A DNA stretch of 64,000 nt from Megaleporinus macrocephalus (taxonomy: Eukaryota; Chordata; Actinopteri; Characiformes; Anostomidae), in assembly GCA_021613375.1 (NCBI GenBank), contig CM038710.1:27839763-27903762 (forward strand). The letters are read 5' to 3'. This document shows, piece after piece, positions 23,576-36,584 of the stretch. Under the pieces are notes generated by a model. It did not search any database and was not told where the DNA came from. It saw nothing but the letters and a program-made list of their open reading frames with translations. Both the position numbers and the translations under genes were made by a program. Within the stretch, counting starts at the first letter, position 1. Every line of letters starts with the position of its first letter.

Positions 23576-26500
23576 AAGACACTGAAATCAGGTTATGAAA
23601 TCCAATAAAAAATAATTGCATATATACTGTTACTTGGGTTACTTTTAGATTTCTCATTCTGCACATGTGCAAAACAGAGGACAATACCTAAAATAAGCAA
23701 GCAGCGTTTAACACAGCAGTCGCCACATGGCAAAAAAACACTTTTGGAGCAAAGCTGAAACCAAGTACAGGCCAAGTACAGTACATGTTTGTATGTTTCT
23801 TGGAGGATAAGTACATGTAAATACGTTTTGCAGATTACTCTTGAAAAGAATCTGAAATATGCTGTAGTTGGTATTTTTATAGATGGTATTAGATTGTATT
23901 TTTATAGTGTTATTTAAGTTGTCTTCTTTTCCTTTTAGCCCTTAGCCCCACAAAGGTCTGTGCAAAGGCCTCTTTGTATCGAGTAGTTAAATAATCTTAA
24001 ATAGACTTGCAATATATTGAATGACATATCATTGTCAACAAATGGTCAAGTGTGGATGAAGTTAAATCTTTAAGATGGTTTCTTCTTTACTTTTGCTACA
24101 TACTTCTGTTCATTTTTATAGATACTAATATCATGTGGTATATGTGGTATAAACCACATGAAAAAAAATTATTTAGTCTAGCTTAGTGTATTGTTAGGAT
24201 TCCTCAGTGTTTCTATCACCTGTTGATGGGACAGTTATTATTGTAACACTGTGCTATAATACCAGCACTTAACGTCAGCAAAATCTTTGTAACGTCTCAG
24301 ACTTACTTGAAAGGCTAACAATAACATCAGTACATTGTTTCTACTGGAACTTTAAGTAAAAATAAATCATATTTTAAGTCTCAGCAATTATATGAATTAT
24401 ATGAATAAACAATTTTGGTAATTTGCTAATTAATCAATCATCATTAACAATCATAGCAAAGTTACCTGGAAAGTTAATTAACCACACATTCATACAGCAA
24501 CCAACAGTAGTCACGGGTGTATGTAACATAAACAGTTAATTTTTAGTACATTTTTATGACTCCTAGTAGATTTAATCCCCCTCTTCAGACCAAAACATGA
24601 CTTTGGGAATGATATATATTTGTGATTGAAGGGAAAACTGTGTGAACTAGATTTTTTTGTTGAACAAGTCAAAGAAACTTCTGCAGATTTAGTGATGCCT
24701 GCAACAACAGCAATAGACAGATGCAGTAAAGATTGATGACGGAGGAGACTGTCAGCTCACTGAATAAATGTACCAAAACTAAACTGTGTGTATGTCTTTG
24801 TCTCGGTGTGTATTTGTTTGTGTGTGAAAGAGTGTGAGCTAGAGAAAAGAAACAGGAAAAGAAAGAGAGGGAGGCAAGGATAGTCCAACATAAAGAAAAA
24901 CTCAACAACGCAAGCAGCCGGGGAGTCAAAATGACAGATGGTCTAGGCACCAAAAGACAGCTAGACACAAATAGATCAGCAGAAGACATCAAATGGCATG
25001 AAATAGTCAGACAAGCCGTGTGTGAGACCCATACTGAGAGGAGCCGAGATGTGCTCGGTGCATGAAATCTGAAGTTCAGCTTCTTGGCGCAACCCCGATG
25101 GAGTTGCAGTAAGTGGAGGTGAACGTAGAGCCCCTCTCCAGCCCACGAGGTGTATGACAAACAGAAACCATGGCAACAGCACTGTCGCCATCCACCCTCG
25201 TACAGCCCAACTACTTCACTAACAAATTAAGAGATAAAGTCTCAGGAAAGCTGACAATTACACAAGACTATTTATAAACCCCATCCACACCTTTGACCCA
25301 TCTGCACACACTCACTTCTCCAGTGTTTATCTGCCTCTTCGCTTCTGTCCATTACAGCCAAACTATAGAACTCAGTAGTGCGGTAAAAGTGGCCCAAAGT
25401 AGTGTGTAGTGAGTAACCTCTAGCAGTGAGGATAAACACCCCACCCAACCCATCCATTTCCGAAAGCCTACAGAGGCTGCCATGTTTCTGCCATCGCCCC
25501 TCCACACACTTCTCACTTCCATGACTATGTGTCTTTTTTAATATTGAATCATACTTTACATTGGTAATAATATATATATTCAATAATGTGAAATCAAGAA
25601 CCATATATACATATAAATATATATGTGTGTGTGTGTGTGTGTTTTGTGTGCGCGTTCTGAAAACATCACCCTAAGGTAACTATACAGGGCAGAAAGAGAA
25701 TTACATACGTTTGCAAGGTTAACCTCAACAGGATAACGGCTACAATGATATTGTAAATTACAGCCTGGTCCCTATGGATACCAGTGTGACCTTGACTCGG
25801 TTGAACATTGAGTTTTAAACATCTTTAGAATTTGACATGTGTATTAGGGTCAAAGAGGTCAAACATTACATCTGCTTTCTGCTGATTGGTGAGTGGGTCT
25901 GAGGTTCTGGTATATTTGGGAAAGGACTGGTTATAGAAGTTAGTTAGATGGCAAAATGATTTTTCCTGGAGGCAGATTGTTACTCTGAGTTTTTTTTGTC
26001 CTTAATTAAACTTTTTCCTCATATAATTGTCTTTTATTCCTCTCTTTAGTAATCAGTTATGTTACCATTTTATACACTTTATTCTCATATTACACTCTTT
26101 TCCATGATTTACTTTTAAAGATCTAGGAAAATTGTCTTCAGCCTGACTAATTCTCTGAATGAACTTGGTGCTAAAGCAGCATCTCTGGACTCTTGTATTG
26201 TCTGAAATGCCAGAGAAAAGACCTTCACAATTCACCCTCCTTAGCTTTTTCTCATGCTATCATTTGCCAAAATTAACAAAATAGTTTGCATTAAAAAATT
26301 AAAGATCCATTGTGATTTCCCACATAAGTGAGTTTTTCATAATATGTCACCTTTAGATTAGCAGAAATTGGGTTACTGCAATCTTCGTAGTCTTAGGTGC
26401 AGTAACTGCTATAATTGGATGCTCACCTCATAGTGAGATTAATACATAGTCCTTCACTGCTGCCAGTAAATTACACTGATATGTTTTACAGTGAGCCTTT

Positions 26501-27972
26501 ATGTCAAATGTCAAGAAAAGCTTAATAGCAGCATGTTGCCTTATTAATGCATCCCTTCAGTATTACTGCGGAGTTACTGGAGGGTCTTACCATGCTCTTA
26601 ACACTTTAAACACTTTAGCTACATTATGTCTGGATCCTTTTAACTTTCAGAAAGCTTCTTTGCTTGCAAATCTTAATAAATAAATAAATAATAAAAAATA
26701 AAGCATGAAAGCACCAGCAAAATTTTATTTAAGGACTCACATCATTGTTCCAAAAAACCCTTAGTTCACTATTAGTGCAACCGTTATTCAAGTGGAATAC
26801 TTCTGGATGCAAATGCTGCAAATGTGTCTCATTGCACCACGGAGCAGGATGGTTGACTGCAAAAAAGACCATTTCCATGTGGATTGCAAATAAAGACTGA
26901 TTCCGCTTAATTAGGCAAAAAGTTTACCTGAAAATTCATTTAAGCCTAAATTAAATCTCTTGGCTGCATCATGATTAAGTTACACAGTTGTGTAACCTAT
27001 TTGCCTGGACAGCTACCTTGGTAGCTCTTGTGTACTGTACTGTGCTCAGCAAAGTGTGGAATATATGGGATGGGATTTGGGGGGACATAAACTTGATGTT
27101 ATGCTGTCTGTTACAGTAAAAAATGCTGGAAGGCATGTTACACAGATAGCCTTCAGTTTCCACGTCAGCGTATTCCATTGTGTCCTTTGCTTATATTTTC
27201 TATTTCTTTATTTCAGGTTTAACTTCATTGTGTTCTGCTCCTGAAGTGATTGTCTTTTGCTCACACCTCTTTACTGTAGTATTTTAAACCGTAAGGATCC
27301 TAAAATGTAAAGTTTAATATATAACGTCACTTCCTGTGCTAATAGGTGGATGTACAAGGAAGAAAGTTTTTAAACCTCGTACTTTTTCACTTAAGTTTTT
27401 CTTGTTATTGTTTTCTTCTTGTTAGGCTACTTTTCCTTCTACAAAGCCTTTATTTCGGGGTGAATTTAGGCTCTTCTGCCCACCTCTGCGTTTCTTCCTA
27501 CAGATATATTAGCTTTAATTATGTTTTCTGTCAAAACGTGCTTTATCTGGAGTCTCGTCCTACTCCTTGTCTGATCTCACAGTTATTGGCACTTGCTTTT
27601 TTAAGAGATGAGGTGTTTATGTTAAGGGGTATTTAATTAAGTTGGATGCCTCAGTAGCCCAGTTGTCTTGGAAACTGTCTTGCAACAGTTATATACAGAA
27701 TACTGCTTTGATTAAGCCTGTGATGGGGTGAGAGATGATTTAATTAAAACCCTGATCTGCTTACTGTATCGGGGCAGAAAATATAAAAGCCACAAACCAT
27801 TCTGTAGCTGAATATACAGGAGTAAGAAGCGCGTTAGACGACAACGCTTTAACATCCGCTAAGTACTAATTGCTTGGAGGGTGACCAGTGTACGATGTAT
27901 TTGTAGTGTGATCTGTGCACGTGACCGCGCTATGTCTGTTCAGTCAAGTGAACTTCCATGTGGAGCAACAAG

Positions 27973-27986
27973 GTTGCCATGGCAAC
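27973..27986. promoter_or_regulatory. Perfect palindromic RFX X-box
   Basis: GTTGCCATGGCAAC is an exact 14-bp palindrome equal to the consensus RFX-family binding site. It stands in intergenic DNA between the divergently oriented nol4l and dnmt3b genes. Binding is not shown by sequence alone. Confidence 0.5.
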
Positions 27987-28309
27987 CCAAGGTCAGTTGG
28001 GCCTTAGCTGTATGTGTGTTTGTATGCAAGGAGGTGGGAGGTGGGGGGTTGACTCCTAGTAGCACTTGGCTCAATTGATCTGCAACTGAAATATTTTAAT
28101 GATATTTTAGTGATCACATACAGGATGATTTCAGGTGTGTTAGTACAGGTATATCACATCATAACTGGACTCCTCACACTGGCCACACTATCAGGACAGC
28201 TGTGCTGCAATGACATCTCTTGACCGATAGATGTCAGTAGTGTCATTCATCAACATGAACTCTAAAGCTGCGTCTTCTCCAAAACTTCTATACAACACCA
28301 ATTAGTCGT

Positions 28310-28470
28310 CACTGTTCAAAACAAACAAACAAAACAAGTCATCTTCAAAGGAGCAAGAAAAATCTTAAGTTTTAACTTTAAGTCAATGCAAAATGGTTTT
28401 ATTAGAATTTGGAGCATTTCTATTGGTCCATTCATCATGAAATATAAATCCACAGCAGCTGCTCTGTTTA
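28310..28470 (+). repeat. MITE family M1 copy
   Basis: 'cactgttcaaaacaaacaaa' start, then 'tttctattggtccattcatc' and 'atgaaatataaatcc', followed near 28495 by an inverted 'tttttctttggacagtga' block. This pairs with the 'cactgtccaaagaaaaac' end of other copies, so the terminal inverted repeat is visible. Confidence 0.7.
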
Positions 28471-28569
28471 TATGACATAAACAAATGATATGTGTTTTTC
28501 TTTGGACAGTGAACTTAATTAATTATTATTAATAATTAATGCTGTACTGTTTTAGACATTTTATTTAGT

Positions 28570-28918
28570 GTCTCAGCAAACACATGAAGTTGTCATAACA
28601 ATGTTAACTTTCCTGCAATTTTGTTACAACGTTGTCAAAAAGTGGTGCTTTACACGTTGTCTAAACAAGGATGTCACAACGTCACTATTAAATAATGTTG
28701 TTTTATTATTTCTACCCTGTGGCAACTTCCTATGAAGTTCTATAATGGAACGAATTAAGGATTCTAGACGGTTGAGATAACGTACTGACACTACTACGTT
28801 CTCAGATAACGCTGTCATATAACGTTGTCACAACTTTCTGAGGAATTACCTTTAAACATTATAACAACGTTGTGATCACCAAACGAGAAGTCACTACATA
28901 ACTGTGTTTGCAGGGTGC
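28570..28918. mobile_element. MITE family M2 ('acaacgttgt'), copy 1
   Basis: Ends are inverted: left 'cagcaaacacatgaagttgtc', right 'actgtgtttgcagggtg'. The interior is rich in 'acaacgttgtc' and its inverse, with 'gtggtgctttacacgttgtc' and 'gtggcaacttcc' blocks that recur in the copies at 29523-29740, 29750-30045, 41068-41360 and 42190-42475. Non-coding. Confidence 0.75.
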
Positions 28919-29333
28919 CTTGGAAATCAAAGAATTTGTAGTGAGGAGATTGTTTTCCCGTTTGAAAAGGGTTTTAGTATACTTAAACTTTACTAAATAA
29001 GCCAAATTAAACTAATCAAATTAAATACGTTACATAACCCTTCGCTATTAAGAAACGGCTTTATCAGTCAAGACCTATATCCGTCCCACCCCAGTGTAGA
29101 CTGCACAGGACTCATAACCGGACTGTGTAAACAACGGGCTCTTCGTAAACATACACTGTAAGTTAATTAGCTCGCTAACGACAACGCTGCTGAACTGACT
29201 GATGTAAAAAAAAAAAAACAAGTTATAAATAATCTAACGAAAATGAACATTTGTACGCCGCTTTCTGTTCACTGACAACATCTAGCAGGTTAGCGGAGAA
29301 CTGCCACTCTGTAACGTCTTCCGGGTTAGTCAG

Positions 29334-29349
29334 ACACTAGAGGGCGCTA
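29334..29349 (+). promoter_or_regulatory. Candidate CTCF site (plus orientation)
   Basis: cactagagggcgctac matches the CTCF core consensus (CCASYAGRKGGCRC-like) closely. It stands in a locally CpG-richer patch between M2 copies. Motif only. Confidence 0.4.
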
Positions 29350-29522
29350 CCAACCGAGTCTACAATAAGTTGGACTTTTATAGGACTTTATTTTTTTATT
29401 TATTTATTTTTATTTATTTATTTATTCAGTTCGTTGTTTAGTTACATGTATTTATAAGACTGATTAAGTACGTTCATGGTTTCAGTAAGCGTGTACCACT
29501 CCGCTTCAGAACTCCGTAACGC

Positions 29523-29740
29523 CTGCAAACACATACGACGTGACTAATGTACTGTTGTGGTGCTCACAACGTTGTCACAACGTTAAAAACGTAAAATGTG
29601 ACCTTAATTGACAACGTTGTGACAACTTAGTGGCAACATTGTAAGTACGTTGTCACACCTACTAGAATCCTTCATACGTTAAATTATATATGCATGAAAC
29701 TACATGGAAGTTGCCATCAGATATAAATAATAATGTAAAA
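29523..29740. mobile_element. MITE family M2, copy 2 (partial)
   Basis: Starts 'ctgcaaacacatacgacgtga' and carries 'ctcacaacgttgtcacaacg', 'gacaacgttgtgacaac' and 'gaagttgccatc' blocks. Its right end runs into the next copy at 29750. Confidence 0.65.
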
Positions 29741-29749
29741 TATGACGTT

Positions 29750-30045
29750 CCCAGCAAACACACGTTGTCACAACGTTGTTTACTTTCCTACGATGTTGCT
29801 ACAACGTTGTTAAAATGTGGCGCCTTTTTTTGTTGTCTGAACGTTGTCACAATTAAATAACGGTGTTTTATTGAATTATGACTACCTTTTGGCAACTTTA
29901 CAAAATTTCACGGAGCTCTATGCAGATATAATAGGACGTATGAAGAATTCTACGAGGTTGTGACAACGAACTGCCAACACTGAGGACTTACCCTGTTTAG
30001 ACAAAAGCACCACCCTTTTGACAACGCGGTGTGTTTGCTAAGTTC
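29750..30045. mobile_element. MITE family M2, copy 3
   Basis: Left end 'cccagcaaacacacgttgtc', right end 'acaacgcggtgtgtttgcta': good terminal inverted repeats. Interior blocks match copy 1 ('gtggcgccttt', 'gaattctacgaggttgtgac'). Confidence 0.75.
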
Positions 30046-30204
30046 ATGCTTACTGTAGAAAAAAAGAACGATTCTTTGTTTATTAAGTAAAACACATCGT
30101 TCTAAGAAAAAAGAAAACGGCCTTGATCCAGTGGCTAGAAACTATTTCAACTTCGTGTTTTAGCCGTTCGGCTTTATTCGCCCTGATTCCGAGTCCCCGC
30201 TCGG

Positions 30205-30218
30205 GGCGCCCCCTGGCG
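30205..30218 (-). promoter_or_regulatory. Candidate CTCF site (minus orientation)
   Basis: ggcgccccctggcg; its complement CGCCAGGGGGCGCC is a strong match to the CTCF core. It is oriented toward the plus-strand candidate at 29334, about 0.87 kb away. Motif only. Confidence 0.45.
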
Positions 30219-31278
30219 TCAGGAGAAACAGGAAGTGACTCAAACCGACTGCACTGGAATAGCGTGGAAGAAAAAAAGAAAGAAAGAAAGAAAGAAAACG
30301 TCTTGTGAAAGTAAAACAACGTTCGATTACACTCTGTTTTAATTGTCCACTGTAGTTTATTTACAAAATCCAAATTCAACAGATTATAAATAGTGTTAGG
30401 ATTGGTACTAAGTTCAGGTCTGTCTTTGGATGAGGTCAGGTTTAGGCTGGGAAAGACACTCAGTGGAGTTAAATGTCGTATTGCAACCATATAAATTTAC
30501 TACCTCTTCAAACCAGCATTTGCAATGAAGAAAACTAAATAGTAAAATTACAAGCATGACTTCTCAGATTTGAACATCAAGCTAAGTCTTGTGTTCCTGT
30601 CTTTTGTATTTTTGTATTTGCACCATTGCTTTTATATCGCTCTTTTTAACTTTATCTTTAAATTAGTACTACACTGGAGAAGTAGTCTGACAGTGTTTTG
30701 TTGTACTGTACAGACTTGTATTGATATAATGGCAATAAAGTTAAATTGAAATTAGCAGAAGTCTTTGATCATCAAGTCTTTGAGCATTTCTGTTCATCTC
30801 TCACATAAACCACATGCAGGCCCATACTGAGTGAACATGCTTCTCTTTGGACAGAATTTCTGCAGTGCTTGTCCTAAAGCAGCACTAATGATTGATTGGT
30901 TGTATTTATTGAATAGATCAGTTGCTCATCTAGAAGTTACCATGAGGCGACACTGCCGGTATTACCAGCGGTTATATGTATTTGCGTGAAGCTTGTTGGG
31001 TGAAGTGCTGGAGTAAAATGTTTCTTTGAGGTACAGGAACTTTTTCTTTTTTGGCATGCAGTCATTTTCACCAAGTGTGGCTTTTCAATTCTAAAAAAAA
31101 TTCCATGTTAATTTGAGGTTTGTGTTCTTCAAGGATTCAAGGAGACTTTGTCATTCACAACACATGTGGTACATGAGGTGGAGTACCCAAGGTCCCATTT
31201 TCCCCCCCAAATACAAATATGTAGTATAAAATATAATATATAAAAGACAAAGAAATACAATAAATAAATTAGATTTAA

Positions 31279-31279
<1 letters not shown>

Positions 31280-31332
<53 letters not shown>
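31280..31332. repeat. (TAA)n microsatellite
   Basis: About 17 uninterrupted TAA/ATA trinucleotides. Ile- or Tyr-rich minus-strand frames crossing it are artefacts. Confidence 0.95.
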
Positions 31333-31333
<1 letters not shown>

Positions 31334-31814
31334 TAAAGAATAGCAGCAACAGGGATCATGGTAAAGTGTAGGTAAAGTATATATTGGTATGGATAGCACA
31401 AATGACCTGGATAAAGTGTGCCTAAAGTGCCGTGTGTATCTACATCAAGTGTGTAAACCTCTCCCCCTGTGTTCCCTCCTCTCATTTTTTGACTTCATGG
31501 GCCCCTCTAGAGAGGAAATACAAAGACTCCACACAAAGCCAAAGCTTGTGCATGACCCCAGTGACCTGGACATGCCCTCCTTCCCCCACCCCTTGCAAAC
31601 CCTACCTTTCACAGCTTTTCACACCAGCATGGACACATATACACACCCATGCACATGTGAGTCGAGATGCAGGGAAATAAGAACCCAAGCAACTTGCATT
31701 AAACTACAGTTATGTATATTATTCAAGCAAAAGCAGCTGTACAGTACAAAATTGAATTCCTTAACCCTTTTTTTTGCTTTTTAATGTAGTATGTTTTGTA
31801 ACATTGCATATACC

Positions 31815-31970
31815 CACATGTTTACATATCAACTCTGTCCAAAGTAAACATCTCCATTTTTGTTCTTCCGTTTACAGATGAATGAACCAATAGAAATAAA
31901 ATTCTGGTTCCACTGACCTACATTAAAAGTACAGTAAGTTGTTGACCTCTTCTATAAAGTTGCCAGAACT
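31815..31970 (-). repeat. MITE family M1 copy, reverse orientation
   Basis: 'ctgtccaaagtaaacatctcc' then 'gatgaatgaaccaatagaaa', 'attctggttccactgaccta' and 'ttctataaagttgcca'. This is the same block order as the copy at 38245-38460 and the reverse of the 18.4 and 28.4 kb copies. Confidence 0.7.
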
Positions 31971-31999
31971 GAGGTTTAGGATATCAGACAGGTTAGAAA

Positions 32000-34900
32000 A
32001 CAGCCATGTAAAAACTTCATTGTATTTGGTTCATAACACTAAACAAATATCATAAATAGACCTTTAAAAAGCTACACTGATTATTTTGTGTTCAATTTCT
32101 TGTGTTCTACTTTTCTCAAAACCATTTAGGAAATGTTTTTAGCAGTAACTATCCCAGTGGTCATCACTCTAATCTGCATAGGGCCAGTAAGGCTGCAGCT
32201 GTTTTTGTTTTATTTTTTTTACTTGTTATCAAAGTCTGTAGTTCTCAAAAGTGACAGCAGAATTTAATTAGTAAGGGGTTGGAAAAGGGACAATACAGGG
32301 AACGACCAGATGTTAACAACACTGAGCTTTAATGGGTTGTTTTGGAGCAAAACAGTGCATTGCCTCTTATTTATGCAATACCTAGTAGACCAAAATCATA
32401 ACTGTCACTATCAGATAAACAGTACTTTAAATATCAATTAGTAAGATGATGCAACCTGTCAAATGTACACTCCAAACAGATATTGAGGTACAGCTGCTTA
32501 CTTACCACACTACAGGCAAGGTTGCGTGTTTAGCATCAGACTTCACCCCTTTCAGCCCTTTACTCCCCGGGGCTTTCTCTAGCAGTGGAAAGCAATGCCA
32601 ATATTAACTTGTTTTGTTTGTATTTATATAACTTCTTTCATTTGCTGCCTGCCGAGAGCAGGTGGGGGTGGTCATAATTTACTCTTGCCAAAAGCAAAAG
32701 TAAATTATCTTTATGTGATCTAACTGAGAGCAGCAATATGATTGACAAGAGGTTAGAATATGCCATCAGAGTAGCGCTTCTTTATCCTCTCATGTTGAAC
32801 TGATAGCAGACTTGACACCACTGTGACACACTATGCCCTCTTGAGGTATTACGAGACAGGACAGGCAGGCCTATCTGGTTGTGCATGCTAATGTCAGTAG
32901 ATATCTCTACATAGCTACATGAAACATACCACCAAAATGGTTATTTCTTCACATAGTGTACATATTTTTTATTTATTTTGGAACGGTTTAAACATTTCTT
33001 TTACATATTACCCATTTAAAGATTTCATCTCTGAGAGATGAAGTGAAAAAATCAAGTTGCACTTGCTACAGATCTGAAAAATTCCACATCACAGTATTTT
33101 CTGTCCATCTTTCCACTGTGAGAAGACAACGTTAAGAGTCTGAAAGGCTGCATAGCTGTTACTGAGAAAACGACATAGATTAAAAGAGCATCTGCAAATC
33201 GAGCAAAGTACTGGTTAATGTTCAGAACCCTGGACTGGCCTCAACACCATTAAATGTCTGTGTGATGACTTGGACAGTTAGAAGCAGAAATGTTCAAACT
33301 TTGGAGGAGTGGAAAATTATCCCTGAGGAAAGTGAGGCTCCTGATAAAAGAATATATAAATGTCAAGTCTCTAGCTCGCACACATCTCTCAAAAAAGGGA
33401 CTGTTCTGAAGTAATTCTTCAGTTTTGGTTTCCAGAATCTCTCATATTAGAATCTAGCATATTAGTCAATGGGTTGTGCGATGGTCCATGCTCCACAAAA
33501 TGGATAGCTAGAAACTTTCACGAAGGATCTTCTTGAAGTCGTATATCCACATTGTGCATCTCTTTATGGAACTTTTTTACAACCTCTCTCATTCATATTC
33601 CTAATCAATCAGCCTGATTGGTCTGATTAGTCTTGAGGGGGGTGGGGACTCAAACAGAGGTTCCACACTTGCTGTGAATTGGCTATGACATGTGTAGAGT
33701 GACCCCCCATGGTGGCTGCTAGTTCCGCTACACTGGACCCATGATGAGACTGATCACACCTGCCAGGAACTGACCCATGAGTATTGTTTCCTGTCCACTC
33801 GGTGTCTCACTTCTCTTTCCCTTCATGAGCCCAAGTGATCCTCCTCCACTTACTTGCCCTCTCTCTCTCTCTGTCTCTTTCTCTTTCTCCCACTCTCTCA
33901 TTTTCTCGTTTTCTACTTATTCATGAAACTTACTAGTCTTTACCATTTAGTATATTTCTCCTCAAGCTTATCTTTTACGCATGCGTACACCAGCCTTTTC
34001 TCTCCAAAACACATCCTCTTATCAACCCTAAGAAGCTCAGGATAACTTGTTTTCCAAAGGCACACTAACGACTGCTATGCTCTCCTCCCTGTGCTTATCC
34101 AGCATGTAATCATTAACCCTGTGTTTTAACCCCTTGTTAACAATTATAACTGATTCACTGCGCAGTCAAATAGGATCCTCGACTGCCCACAAAAATATGT
34201 AATTGACAAGCAAGATGTTTAAAGATGACCCATGAGACTTTTATTACACCACTTTCAATCATACCGACAAGACCCTCTGCATTCCAACTCAGTCACACTA
34301 GTTTTCTGTGCATTGTCATATAAAAACATTGTCACTGTAGGCTCTCTGTGTGTAAAACTTGGTAACTCTGTGCTGGCTGTTGAGCTGCTAGTGAGCAATG
34401 AGGGGTTAGCAAAGGTAAAATGGACACCAGTTTTCCTTCATATAAAAAAAATTGTACAACTGCTACAGAAATATAAAATAGCACTTCAAGGTTCTGCACA
34501 CAGGTCACTACCTAGATGAATTTGTGATACTGACCAGGCCTTTGTACAAAAAGGTCAGATTTGTTTTTAGGCTTATCGTGTTTGGATGACCCTCAGGTGG
34601 ATTTGATACACAGCTCAGATGATTTTACATAAACTTGTGGAGTCCATGACAGCTTGAGCTCAGTAAAGCAGTTAAACTTAAATAAGACGTACCAAAATAC
34701 TGAGAAACTCGGAAATTCATTCAATTTCAAGGATTCTACTTTCATTCAAAGTATGCTGAACTTATAACTTATAACATCTTTCTATTTTGCAAACCATATT
34801 TGCAAAGACTTTTGAACCCCACTTAATATTACTGACAAAAAAACCCAAATGGATAGACCTTCAAAACAGGTGGCTATTGCATTTTGTGCCTGTACTGTGG

Positions 34901-36400
34901 GTTTAAAGCTAAAACAGTGTTTTTTTCATCTCCTTACCATTTCAGAGTTATGACAGCAATGGAAAGAAGATTGCTTTATCTGTGATTATCATTTATCATT
35001 TACTTTATTGTTTAATGAAGTTTCTTCTTTTTAGCATCTCGTGACTTGCTGATGGTTTGAAGGGTTTAATTGTGTTAGACTCACACTCTCTCTCTCTCCG
35101 TCTCTCTTTCTGTGGAGCCATTCCGCTTGCTGTCTGAATGCCAGAAGGTGTATCTCAGCACCACACTAATGTGAACTGAGTACTGCCGTCTCTCCTTCAC
35201 CTCTGTTTTTAGTTTGGCCAGTGGTCCCTGCTGTGTGACCCTTGGCCTTTGGACAAAGAACTCCCTCATGCTGACCTTGTCCATACACTCCTTTTTCACT
35301 GCTCCTTTTCTCCTTTTCTTTTTAAAATTTTTTTGTCTTGATATGACAAAAAAAAATTTGTCCTGATATCCGTTTTTATAGATGCAGGATGTTGCAGCTT
35401 GCATTAATCTATATCCAGCAGACCCTGACAGTTTTTCACTGACAAACAGAATCACAGAGACTGTGCAGTTAGAACCATATCAGGGTCTTTATGTAGGCCT
35501 TCACTTCAGTTTCTCATACTCTGAACTGCAGTACTGAAGACTCTTTATTTCTTGAATTTTCAGACAAAACAGTCATTAAATACACATTATTCCTTTTTTA
35601 TCATCAACAAAAAGCAGACAACTAACTTAAAGGGAATATTCAGTATTTGTTGTCCCCACTTTACCTTTATTACAGCTTCCCTTTTTTTCAGAAGTCTCAC
35701 TTTTGATTTCATCAAAAAATTCTGCAGTTCAGTCCTAGAAGTTGTTCCCCCACTGTTTTAAGAAAATGTAGTAATACGTTTATTTAAACAGAAACAGTTG
35801 TGCTGCAAGAGTTGCAACTAACACCTCCTCTGACACCCATCACACCAAAGAACTGTTTTAACATCTGAAGCAAGAATGGAGCTTGATTTTCTCTTCTCTG
35901 ATGAAAGATGAAAGCTGTATACTGTTTACCTGATGGTGACAGTTTTGGTCGTCTACCAGGCCTTTTTATAGTTTGATTGATTTTTTTTTTTTCATTATTT
36001 CAATAATTATTGCCATTTTATTTATTTCTCTTATTTTCCTGCTTCTTTATGCAAATTGTATTATTTTATTATTGTATGTCTAATCTCACCAACATCTTCT
36101 GAAAAATGTATAACTTCATAGCTGTTTTAACCAGTAATTACATAAATAAAGAGTGGTACAGTACATTACTTACTAATAAGTTAGTAAAAGCAAATATTTG
36201 TAGCAGTTTTTCATAATAAGTCTATAGCAGCTGAATAATAAGAGAAAGCAGTTCATTAATTCATACTAGCAATAATTCAAATATTGTGCATTTCAAATCA
36301 TTCCATAATCATATTTTTCATCCTGATTTCTAACAATTCCTAAATCCCCTAAGAGCCTACACATGTAAATTAAGGACAATTGGTGGGATAGGTGTAGCAA
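32000..36400. other. Intergenic stretch without a supported gene
   Basis: AT-rich sequence with no recognised exon. It includes a (TC)-rich patch at 33855-33900, a possible Tc1-like scrap at 33215-33260 ('ccctggactggcctcaacac'), and repeat family R1 at 35640-35970. Nothing else is identifiable by eye. Confidence 0.5.
35640..35970 (+). repeat. Dispersed repeat family R1, copy 2
   Basis: Contains 'ttattacagcttccct', 'catctgaagcaagaatggag', 'cttgattttctcttctctga' and 'tgatggtgacagttttggtc', in the same order as copies at 16.4 and 49.4 kb. Confidence 0.7.
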
Positions 36401-36415
36401 AGTCCCATTTCTACC

Positions 36416-36584
36416 TGAATAAGTCCAGAAACATCTAATTTTGAAAGGATGATTATGTTTCTGTGGCTGCACCTTTATCATTCCTTGCAAACTAAAATAT
36501 AGTTTCTATATATAATATAGAAATGTAGTGCAGCCACAGAAACATAATCATCCTTTCAAAATTAGATGTTTCTGGACTTATTCA
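36416..36584. repeat. Perfect 57-bp inverted repeat with 55-nt loop
   Basis: Arms 36416-36472 and 36528-36584 are exact reverse complements at all 57 positions by my base-by-base check. The left arm begins tgaataagtccagaaacatc and the right arm ends with its complement. The loop (36473-36527) is AT-rich and contains its own small palindrome around 'tttctatatataatatagaaa'. No terminal-repeat family was recognised and no other copy was seen in the window. Confidence 0.95.

Larger units (their letters stand above)
20940..28300. other. Intergenic stretch without a supported gene
   Basis: No exon pair, domain or tRNA fold was recognised. Contents: the (CA)n run at 21467-21530, G-rich blocks at 21597-21655 and 21781-21796, a dispersed-repeat copy at 23465-23575, a (GT)n run near 25625, and candidate RFX X-box sites at 21706 and 27973. 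Open frames here are short (up to 163 codons) and lack conserved-looking peptide. Confidence 0.5.

Noticed and set aside
36416..36584. The perfect inverted repeat as a microRNA gene
   Set aside because: A 57-bp perfect stem with a 55-nt loop is unlike an animal pre-miRNA, which is shorter and has bulges. Kept as a structural finding instead.
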